From NCBI GenBank assembly GCA_017453705.1, contig JAFTEK010000143.1:1-8100 (forward strand): a DNA stretch of 8,100 bases. Reading direction: 5' to 3'. This document shows positions 1-5,202 of this stretch, in pieces. Numbering within the stretch: the stretch's first letter is position 1; each line of letters begins with the position of its first letter. The position numbers and the translations under genes were made by a program. Origin of the DNA: Treponema sp. GTDB lineage: Bacteria; Spirochaetota; Spirochaetia; Treponematales; Treponemataceae. Below the pieces are notes generated by a model. It searched no databases and was not told where the DNA came from. It was given only the letters and a program-made list of their open reading frames with translations.

Positions 1-719
1 AAAACGGTGCGCCATCCACCCACATAATAAAGCCTTCCCGCTCTGACTTTCCTGACATAGCCGAGAACGAATACCTGTGCATGAAGCTTGCCGGGCTTGC
101 GGGATTAAACGCTCCTGATGCCAGTCTTTTTTATTCGGAAGAAAAGTCCGTGTTCGTTGTTCAACGCTACGACAGGATTGTGACAGGGAACGGTATCCGC
201 CGTGTACATCAAGAGGATATGTGCCAGGCTCTTGGAATTCCCAGTGACAGGAAGTATCAGGCTGACGGGGGGCCTTCCTTAAAAGACATATTCGCCCTCA
301 TAAAAAGGATTTCCTCTGTGCCGCTCGTTGACATAAAGAGGTTCTTGGAATATGTCGCGTTCAATTTCCTTATTGGGAACTGTGACAGCCACGGAAAGAA
401 CTTTTCTGTCTTGTACGATAACGGAAAAGTATCTCTCGCACCCCTGTATGATGCTGTCTCAACCATCGCATATCCCGCCCTCACAACCAATCTTTCAATG
501 AAGATAGGAAGCCGTTATGAGATAGAACAAATCACAAGGAGCGACTTTGTGTCTCAAGCAGAGGCAATGGGCATAAAGGGCGGTATGATGCTGGGAATTC
601 TTGACGACATGAGGGGAAGGCTGGCGGATGCGTTCAAGATTCTGCATGATGATGATGTCTGGAAGAAAAACCAGACGCTGGCAGGATCCATTGAAGAACA
701 TTGCAAGCTTCTTGCCTAG
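1..719 (+). CDS. hipA: HipA-type serine/threonine kinase toxin, 5'-truncated by window edge
   Basis: Reading frame is open from base 3 (bases 1-2 finish a codon that starts outside) to TAG at 717-719. About 239 residues are present and correspond by eye to residues ~172 to the C-terminus of E. coli HipA (440 aa). The first ATG in frame, at 81, is not the start: the upstream codons encode GAPSTHIIKP, the conserved HipA ATP-binding segment, with its lysine at 30-32. Downstream come QEDMCQALGIPS and KYQADGGP (HipA signatures), then the catalytic loop IGNCDSHGKNFS with the catalytic Asp at 384-386, and the metal-binding Asp in APLYD at 450-452. Family members phosphorylate aminoacyl-tRNA synthetases (GltX) and cause growth arrest or persistence when not held by the HipB antitoxin. 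All visible catalytic residues are intact. The N-terminal part, and any hipB or separate hipS gene, lie outside, so HipBA and the three-gene HipBST type cannot be told apart. Codon use looks more AT-rich than in the GH115 gene, in keeping with accessory DNA. Confidence 0.93.
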   Translation, partial: NGAPSTHIIKPSRSDFPDIAENEYLCMKLAGLAGLNAPDASLFYSEEKSVFVVQRYDRIVTGNGIRRVHQEDMCQALGIPSDRKYQADGGPSLKDIFALIKRISSVPLVDIKRFLEYVAFNFLIGNCDSHGKNFSVLYDNGKVSLAPLYDAVSTIAYPALTTNLSMKIGSRYEIEQITRSDFVSQAEAMGIKGGMMLGILDDMRGRLADAFKILHDDDVWKKNQTLAGSIEEHCKLLA

Positions 720-765
720 AGCTGTTCGAAAACCAAACATCATCTTCGCGGCTCGTGGCAAGAAG
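708..765 (+). repeat. 9-bp inverted repeat spanning the hipA stop codon
   Basis: CTTCTTGCC at 708-716 is perfectly complementary to GGCAAGAAG at 757-765, with a 40-nt loop. It could form a stem in the hipA mRNA tail. No T-run follows (GTTCCTTTCC comes next), so it is not a convincing intrinsic terminator. It may be chance. Confidence 0.25.
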
Positions 766-813
766 GTTCCTTTCCATATCCTCGTCACGTGTCAGCTAGT
801 AGAACTCACAGGC

Positions 814-826
814 TTTCCGCAGGAAA
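814..826. repeat. Inverted repeat TTTCC-GCA-GGAAA, left edge of the 23-bp array
   Basis: A perfect 5-bp dyad with a 3-nt centre lies 7 bp before the first 23-bp unit. A related sequence, TTCC-GCAATGCA-GGAA (972-987, preceded by a further T), sits at the right edge and differs mainly by a few extra central bases. The pair therefore brackets the array. Function is unknown. Confidence 0.5.
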
Positions 827-833
827 ACCCTGT

Positions 834-971
834 CACCAGATAGGGCTATCGTGTGTCACCAGATAGTGCTATCGTGTGCCACCAGATAGAGCTATCGTGT
901 GTCACCAGATAGGGCTATCGTGCGGCACCAGATAGAGCTATCGTGTGCCACCAGATAGAGCTATCGTGAGT
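834..971. repeat. Tandem array, six 23-bp units with internal dyad
   Basis: Units start at 834, 857, 880, 903, 926 and 949, exactly 23 bp apart. In every copy the first 20 bases read CACCAGATAG, one variable base (G, T, A, G, A, A), then GCTATCGTG. The last three bases vary (TGT, TGC, TGT, CGG, TGC, AGT). Each unit holds GATAG-NG-CTATC, a 5-bp inverted repeat with a 2-bp centre, flanked by CAC on the left and GTG on the right. A period of 23 is not a multiple of three, so it is not a protein repeat. It lies 115 bp after hipA and 170 bp before the gntR start. Regularly spaced dyads suggest an array of protein-binding sites (operator or iteron type), or a transcribed series of small hairpins. 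No spacers are present, so it is not CRISPR. Confidence 0.9.
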
Positions 972-987
972 TTCCGCAATGCAGGAA
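972..987. repeat. Inverted repeat TTCC-GCAATGCA-GGAA, right edge of array
   Basis: A 4-bp dyad immediately after the last 23-bp unit mirrors the TTTCC-GCA-GGAAA element at the left edge. The remaining stretch to the gntR promoter (988-1094) is C-rich and shows no gene or motif I can support. Confidence 0.4.
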
Positions 988-1094
988 CCCGCAAATCCTC
1001 GCCAGGAAGCCCCCTGCCACCCTCTTGCCCCCTTGTACCACTCCTTCCGGCAGCCAACTTCCCCGATACCAAGAAAAAGCCTGCACTTACAAGC

Positions 1095-1114
1095 TTGTAT
1101 ACTAGTTGACAACT
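1095..1114. promoter_or_regulatory. Candidate GntR/FCD operator overlapping the gntR -35 box
   Basis: TTGTATACTA (1095-1104), with the perfect palindrome GTATAC, runs into the perfect 11-bp palindrome AGTTG-A-CAACT (1104-1114), which contains the -35 hexamer TTGACA. FadR-subfamily GntR proteins typically bind short dyads of the form TnGT...ACnA, and the uronate regulators UxuR/ExuR use a TTGGTATACCAA-like site. The position over the -35 box fits autorepression by the gene product, but this is inferred. A TTGACAA half-site recurs at 1882-1888, just before the GH115 start. Confidence 0.45.
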
Positions 1115-1134
1115 GGACATTTCGGGTTTATCCT
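1106..1134 (+). promoter_or_regulatory. Sigma70-type promoter of gntR
   Basis: Consensus -35 TTGACA (1106-1111), a 17-bp spacer, and -10 TATCCT (1129-1134). The expected transcription start lies at about 1141, which is the first base of the gntR ATG. The mRNA would then be leaderless, in line with the lack of any Shine-Dalgarno sequence before that ATG. Confidence 0.65.
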
Positions 1135-1140
1135 AAAGAT

Positions 1141-1818
1141 ATGACGATACCCGAAAAGTTGGACAGGGAGACCAACCACGATTACGCACTCCGAGTCCTC
1201 CAAGAGAACATTGTCTCGCTCGACCTCAAGCCGGGCAGTATGCTGAGCGAGCAGGAGCTGGCGACCCAGCTCAACATCTCCCGCACTCCCGTCCACGAGG
1301 CTTTGCAGGAGCTTGCCAACACCAAGATAATAGAAGTAATCCCCCAGAGGGGCAGCCTGGTCAGCCTCATAGACATGGCCTTGGTCGAAGAGTCCTGCTT
1401 TATCCGCTCCGCCATAGAGGGAGCTGTCACCGAACAAGCCTGCCAGAAGGCTTCCGCACAGGACATAGAAAGCCTAGAGGAGAACGTCGTCCTTCAGGAG
1501 TTCTACTTTGGCAAGCAGAATCTGGACAAGTTCATGGAATTTGACAACCGCTTCCACCAGACTATGTACAAGATAGCGGGCAGGATGCTCTGCTACTACA
1601 CAGTGCAGCTGATGAACATCCACCACGCCCGCTTTCGCACCCTACGATTGCACATCTCCAACACCGAGCGGATTATCACCGAGCACAGGGCGATTCTCGA
1701 CGCGATAAAGCAGAAGGACAACCGCAAGGCCAGGCAGGAATTCTCCAATCACATCAACGGAATGTTCGTGGACGAAAAGGAAATCCGCCGCAAGTACCCG
1801 GACTATTTCAGGAATTAG
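1141..1818 (+). CDS. GntR-family transcriptional regulator, FCD (FadR) subfamily
   Basis: A 225-residue protein, the usual size for this subfamily. Residues ~13-77 form the winged helix-turn-helix (LSEQELATQLNISRTPVHEA, then the wing PQRGSLVS). Residues ~83-208 form the all-helical FCD ligand domain. The four classical FCD metal ligands are present: Asp135 and His139 (FDNRFH), His182 (EHRAIL) and His204 (SNHI). FCD domains usually bind a metal together with a small carboxylate or sugar acid. In the recognition region the usual SRTPVREAL reads VHEAL, so a DNA-contacting Arg is replaced by His. The frame is open back to 979, but I start at 1141 because the promoter at 1106-1134 places transcription there and the protein from that ATG begins like its family. 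GH115 follows 85 bp downstream on the same strand, so it likely controls that gene and itself. The effector could be glucuronate or an aldouronate (inference). Confidence 0.92.
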   Translation: MTIPEKLDRETNHDYALRVLQENIVSLDLKPGSMLSEQELATQLNISRTPVHEALQELANTKIIEVIPQRGSLVSLIDMALVEESCFIRSAIEGAVTEQACQKASAQDIESLEENVVLQEFYFGKQNLDKFMEFDNRFHQTMYKIAGRMLCYYTVQLMNIHHARFRTLRLHISNTERIITEHRAILDAIKQKDNRKARQEFSNHINGMFVDEKEIRRKYPDYFRN

Positions 1819-1832
1819 GAACAGGAAGGTAG

Positions 1833-1907
1833 ATGAAATATCCCCTGTACCACAAGAAGATTCCTATGATAACATTTGAGCTTGACAAAAACAGGAGCTA
1901 TATATGA
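1833..1907 (+). CDS. Possible 24-residue leader peptide overlapping the GH115 start
   Basis: ATG at 1833, TGA at 1905-1907, encoding 24 residues beginning MKYPLYHKKI. A purine-rich AGGAAGGT (1823-1830) ends 2 nt before the ATG, and its AGGA core gives about 6 nt spacing. The stop overlaps the GH115 ATG as ATGA, the arrangement typical of translational coupling. The peptide resembles no family I know. Its second half (MITFELDKNRSYI) loosely looks like a GH115 N-terminus, so a decayed alternative start after a frameshift is also possible. It may also be chance, given the short length. Confidence 0.35.
   Translation: MKYPLYHKKIPMITFELDKNRSYI
1893..1897 (+). promoter_or_regulatory. Shine-Dalgarno sequence of the GH115 gene
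   Basis: AGGAG ends 6 nt before the ATG at 1904, a near-ideal spacing. It fixes that start and shows that this genome does use SD-led translation, in contrast to gntR and the symporter. A possible -10 box TATGAT lies at 1865-1870 with no good -35, so the gene may be read mainly through from gntR or need an activator. Confidence 0.65.
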
Positions 1908-4807
1908 AGATAACCGAGCTGGAGCTGGCACAGGACTTGTGCTTTGTCTGCGATGAGGAGGCCTTTCCCGGTATAAAGAAGATTGGCCGCAAGGTGATGA
2001 AGGACGTGGAGCGGGTATTTGGCTTCATGCCCACAGAGTCGCACTCGCTTGCAGATGTGAGGCGGGATGCTGTCGTGTTCGGCACCGTGGACAGGAGCCA
2101 GTTCCTGGACGGACTGGAGAAGGCCGGCAAAATAGACCTGTCCGCCGTGCGCAGGAAGTGGGAGGTGTTCGGCTTCTTTGTCGTGGAAAAGCCCTTCGCG
2201 GACTGCCCCGACGTGCAAACCGCCATCGTCATAGCGGGGAGCGACAAGCGCGGCACGATATACGGCCTCTTCCACATCTCCGAGCTTCTGGGGGTATCTC
2301 CCCTCGTGGACTTCGCCGACGTAGTTCCCGCCCATAAGAAGGAGTTCGACTTCACGGCAGAGCACAACATGGTCTCGCGAGAGCCTTCGGTCAAATACAG
2401 GGGCTTTTTCATAAACGACGAGTGGCCGGCCTTCGGCAACTGGAGCCTCAAGCACTTCGGCGGCCCCAACGCCCTCTGCTACGAGCATGTCTTTGAGATG
2501 CTGCTGCGCATGAAGGGCAACTACCTCTGGCCGGCGATGTGGTCGGCGGTATTCTCATGGGATGGGCCGGGGCTTAGGAACGCGGAGCTTGCCGACGAGT
2601 ACGGCGTGGTCATGGGGACGAGCCACCACGAGCCCTGCTGCCGGGCAGGGGAGGAGCACCGCCACTACCGCAATACAACCAAGGAGTACGGCGATGAGTG
2701 GAACTTCCAGCACTGCCGCGAGGGTATAACACGATTCTGGCGTGACGGTCTGCGCCGCAACAGGGACTTCGAGAACATCTATACGATAGGAATGCGCGGC
2801 GAGTGCGACAGCGCGATACTGGGCAGGGAGGCCACGCTCAAGGACAACATAGACCTGCTCAAGGACGTGCTGGTGACCCAGTATGCGCTGATGAAGGACG
2901 AGGTGAACCCCAACCTGTACAAGATACCCCGCCTGCTCGTCATGTTCAGCGAGGTGGACAAGTTCTACTTTGGCAACAAGGATACCCCCGGCCTCAAGGA
3001 CTCCGACCTGCTTGACGGCGTTACGATAATGATGACCGACGACAACTACGGCATCCTCCGCGCCCTACCCGACGAGTCCATGCGGAAGCACAAGGGCGGG
3101 CTTGGCCTGTACTACCACTTTGACTTCCACGGCGGGCCGCACTGCTACGAATGGGTCAACGAGAACTACCTGCCCCGGGCATGGGAACAGCTGACCGCCG
3201 CCTATGAGTGGGGCATCCGCGACGTGTGGATTGTCAACGTGGGAGACATGGGGCTGCTTGAGTTCCCCCTGAACTACTTCATGAACGTGGCCTACGACTA
3301 CGACAAGTACGGCTCCCCGGCCACCTGCAACACACAGGCTTGGACGCGCGACTGGCTTTACCGGCAGTTCGGCGGCTGGTTCGTCGAGAAAGACATGGAC
3401 AAGATGGAAAAGCTCGTACAGGACTACACCTCGCTTATGGGGCGGTGCAGGACTGAGGTGATGAAGGCGGACACATACCACCCCACCCATTACGGCGAGG
3501 CGGACGAGCTGTTTGCCAAGGCGGAGCAAATCATAAGGAGCGCGGACGAGCTGCTGTCGCACTGCCCCAGTCCCATCGAAGGGGCTTTCTGGGAGCTGGT
3601 GTATTATTCCGCAGTCGGGTCGGCCAACGTGTCCCGCCTGTGGGTCGCCTCCGCCCGCAACCAGCTCTATGCCCGGCAGAACCGTGCCGAGGCGAACGAC
3701 TGGGCGGACAGGGTGGCAGAGTATCTGGAATTTGACCAGAAGCTGACCGACAGGTATCACGCCGTAGACGGAGGCCGCTTCTACGGATTCGGCCTTTCCG
3801 AGCACATCGGATTCGACCACTGGAACGACGAGGACGACAAGAAGCCGCCCCTCGTCCGCATATACCCCTCCAAGAAGCCCCGGCTCATCGTCAACCCGGA
3901 AGACCGGGATGAGTATCTGGTGGGGACGGACTACTCCGAGAAGGAGATGGTCATAGACGCTTTCATGAACCCCGCGCGGGAGAGCTTTGCCGTTCACCTT
4001 GCGCCGTCCAACGAAAGCCCCATCCCCTACACCCTCGCCACCGACAGCGACTGGCTCACCCTCTCACACGAGAAAGGCACCGCCCTGCACAGGCACGACA
4101 CGCTGCTTGTCACGATTGACAGGAAGAAGCTTGCCGCGGCAGGCGGAAAGGGAATCGCGACCGTCAGCGTAGACACGGCCTTCAGCCACATGAAGCTGCA
4201 CTTCCCCGCCCGCACTGCGGAGAGCCTTCCCGCCCCCACGGTGAAAAACAGCTACTACGAGTCGCAGGGCTTCATCTCGATTCTCGCGGACAGGTATTCA
4301 GCCAAGCACGATGCCTTGCAGCACGACGCGGGAGGATTCGCGTTCAGCCATCTGGATGGATACGGACGGACGGCATCCGCGATGAAAGTCCTTCCTGCAT
4401 TCCACGAGCCCTTCACGCTTTCGGACAAGGACATCCCCTGGCTTGAGTACAGCTTCTTTGCAGAGGACGGGGGGGCATGCACGCTGGAGCTCTACTTCTC
4501 TCCGACCAATCCGCCCAAGATTGACAACGTGATGGAGTACGCCGTTGCCATGAACGGGGAAGAGCCGCACCTGCTCAACATGGTGGACAGGAAGACATTC
4601 GTAACATATTTCAGCGACGAGTGGGCTTATGGGGCTGAGTACAACATCCAGAAAAGGCGGACGGCCGTGCAAGTCAGGAAGGGGTTCAACACGCTCCGCT
4701 TCTGGGCGCTGTGCCCCACGCTCATACTGGAAAAGCTCGTCCTCTTCCCGGAGGGCAAGGAGCCGCCAGCCTCTTACCTTGGGCCGACGGAAAGCTACAG
4801 GAGATGA
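1904..4807 (+). CDS. Glycoside hydrolase family 115 alpha-glucuronidase (xylan alpha-1,2-glucuronidase), cytoplasmic type
   Basis: A 967-residue protein, within the usual GH115 range. Family members remove (4-O-methyl-)D-glucuronic acid linked alpha-1,2 to xylose in glucuronoxylan. An N-terminal alpha/beta domain (~1-150) precedes the catalytic barrel, with the conserved blocks NDEWPAFGNW (171-180), MKGNYLWPAMW (203-213), MGTSHHEP (237-244), GMRGECD (296-302), MTDDNYG (377-383), HFDFHGGPHCYEW (405-417) and VNVGDMGLLEFP (444-455). A helical region (~480-640) follows, then a C-terminal beta-sandwich of GH115_C type (~780-965, starting near ESQGFISI). The N-terminus, MKITELELAQ, has no signal peptide or lipobox, so the enzyme should act in the cytoplasm on imported aldouronic oligosaccharides, unlike the exported Bacteroidota enzymes. 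Cysteines stand where I would expect other residues: Cys245-Cys246 after HHEP (often MM) and Cys301 (often Gly). The start at ATG 1904 has a good SD. It sits 85 bp after gntR, probably in one operon. The family call is firm. Exact substrate length is not known. Confidence 0.96.
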   Translation: MKITELELAQDLCFVCDEEAFPGIKKIGRKVMKDVERVFGFMPTESHSLADVRRDAVVFGTVDRSQFLDGLEKAGKIDLSAVRRKWEVFGFFVVEKPFADCPDVQTAIVIAGSDKRGTIYGLFHISELLGVSPLVDFADVVPAHKKEFDFTAEHNMVSREPSVKYRGFFINDEWPAFGNWSLKHFGGPNALCYEHVFEMLLRMKGNYLWPAMWSAVFSWDGPGLRNAELADEYGVVMGTSHHEPCCRAGEEHRHYRNTTKEYGDEWNFQHCREGITRFWRDGLRRNRDFENIYTIGMRGECDSAILGREATLKDNIDLLKDVLVTQYALMKDEVNPNLYKIPRLLVMFSEVDKFYFGNKDTPGLKDSDLLDGVTIMMTDDNYGILRALPDESMRKHKGGLGLYYHFDFHGGPHCYEWVNENYLPRAWEQLTAAYEWGIRDVWIVNVGDMGLLEFPLNYFMNVAYDYDKYGSPATCNTQAWTRDWLYRQFGGWFVEKDMDKMEKLVQDYTSLMGRCRTEVMKADTYHPTHYGEADELFAKAEQIIRSADELLSHCPSPIEGAFWELVYYSAVGSANVSRLWVASARNQLYARQNRAEANDWADRVAEYLEFDQKLTDRYHAVDGGRFYGFGLSEHIGFDHWNDEDDKKPPLVRIYPSKKPRLIVNPEDRDEYLVGTDYSEKEMVIDAFMNPARESFAVHLAPSNESPIPYTLATDSDWLTLSHEKGTALHRHDTLLVTIDRKKLAAAGGKGIATVSVDTAFSHMKLHFPARTAESLPAPTVKNSYYESQGFISILADRYSAKHDALQHDAGGFAFSHLDGYGRTASAMKVLPAFHEPFTLSDKDIPWLEYSFFAEDGGACTLELYFSPTNPPKIDNVMEYAVAMNGEEPHLLNMVDRKTFVTYFSDEWAYGAEYNIQKRRTAVQVRKGFNTLRFWALCPTLILEKLVLFPEGKEPPASYLGPTESYRR

Positions 4808-4828
4808 CAGGGCGAGGGTAAAATCACC

Positions 4829-4935
4829 AACTCCGATGCAAAGCACCGGGGTATCCTGCCGGAAGGGGCAGGATACAGCCCGTGGGATTCCGCTATGCGG
4901 AATCTCCTGGGCTTACCGACAGGAAAGCCGGAGTT
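4829..4935. ncRNA. Structured multi-stem RNA element, class unknown
   Basis: An outer 7-bp stem, AACTCCG (4829-4835) with CGGAGTT (4929-4935), encloses two strong hairpins. Hairpin A is a perfect 10-bp stem, GTATCCTGCC (4851-4860) with GGCAGGATAC (4867-4876), loop GGAAGG. Hairpin B starts at the next base: AGCCC (4877-4881) with GGGCT (4909-4913), and GATTCCGC (4886-4893) with GCGGAATC (4897-4904), loop TAT. Wobble pairs make it almost continuous over 17 pairs. The junction contains GATGCAAAGCACCGGG, which recalls the GACGCAAAGC core of c-di-GMP-I (GEMM) riboswitches. The partner GGCAAA strand and GAAA tetraloop are missing, so I do not call that class. No U-run follows either hairpin on either strand, so simple terminators are less likely. 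It lies 21 bp after the GH115 stop, and also downstream of the minus-strand promoter at 5103-5131, so its strand is open. Confidence 0.5.
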
Positions 4936-4976
4936 CAGCGGCATTCAGCCCTTCCTCATTCACAGGTCACGGCCAA

Positions 4977-5096
4977 TCAAATATAAAAGCAGCGCACCCA
5001 GGCACCATGCCTCGCAGACAACGATGTCGCGCAGAGTATCCTGCACAGCTTAAGCCCCGGCCTTTCGTCAGCTTTTTCTTGTTCCGTCCTCAGCAT
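4977..5096 (-). CDS. Possible 39-residue ORF, leaderless, antisense-directed; unrecognised
   Basis: ATG at 5096-5094, stop TGA at 4979-4977, 39 residues beginning MLRTEQEKADERPG. It is basic with four cysteines and no membrane segment or motif I recognise. The only argument for it is position: the ATG is 6 nt after a perfect -10 box, so it would sit at the transcription start. No Shine-Dalgarno sequence is possible there. The promoter may instead make a small non-coding RNA. Confidence 0.25.
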   Translation of the reverse strand: MLRTEQEKADERPGLKLCRILCATSLSARHGAWVRCFYI

Positions 5097-5102
5097 GGCA
5101 CG

Positions 5103-5131
5103 ATTATACCAACGGAAGGGCGCAGCGGCAA
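5103..5131 (-). promoter_or_regulatory. Near-consensus minus-strand promoter in the convergent intergenic region
   Basis: On the minus strand, -35 TTGCCG (5131-5126), a 17-bp spacer, and -10 TATAAT (5108-5103). The predicted start is about 5096. The transcript runs away from the symporter gene, through the structured element (4935-4829), and would be antisense to the 3' end of the GH115 mRNA if not terminated. Between here and the symporter stop (5132-5202) I see no further feature. Confidence 0.55.
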
Positions 5132-5202
5132 GCTTGGTGCACAGACGCAACAAACGCCCCTGACCGCTCCGGAAGGCATTCTTCATTCTCAACGTTCCCC
5201 TA

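Noticed and set aside
834..971. CRISPR array
   Set aside because: The repeats are directly adjacent with no unique spacers, and no cas gene is in the window.
979..1140. N-terminal extension of the gntR gene from an ATG at 979
   Set aside because: The added 54 residues are Pro-rich and unlike the family, and the good promoter at 1106-1134 lies inside this stretch.
1882..1904. TTGACA at 1882-1887 as the -35 box of a GH115 promoter
   Set aside because: The only TA-rich candidate (TATATA, 1899-1904) is 11 bp away, too close for a sigma70 spacer, and it overlaps the start codon; kept only as a possible operator half-site.
1864..2488. Two overlapping minus-strand frames of about 200 codons
   Set aside because: Both are antisense to the N-terminal region of GH115, with no recognisable domain.
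3065..3997. A 310-codon open frame on the minus strand
   Set aside because: It lies entirely inside the clearly conserved GH115 gene, has a low-complexity Val/Leu/Gly-rich translation and matches no family; it is an antisense shadow of GC-rich codons.
4829..4935. Firm assignment as a c-di-GMP-I (GEMM) riboswitch
   Set aside because: GCAAAGC and a GGGCTTACCGA-like string are present, but the conserved GGCAAA strand and GNRA tetraloop pairing are not found, and no gene follows in a controllable position.
5036..5044. A further copy of GTATCCTGC, the left arm of the 10-bp hairpin
   Set aside because: Only nine bases match, with no partner strand next to it; chance recurrence is likely.
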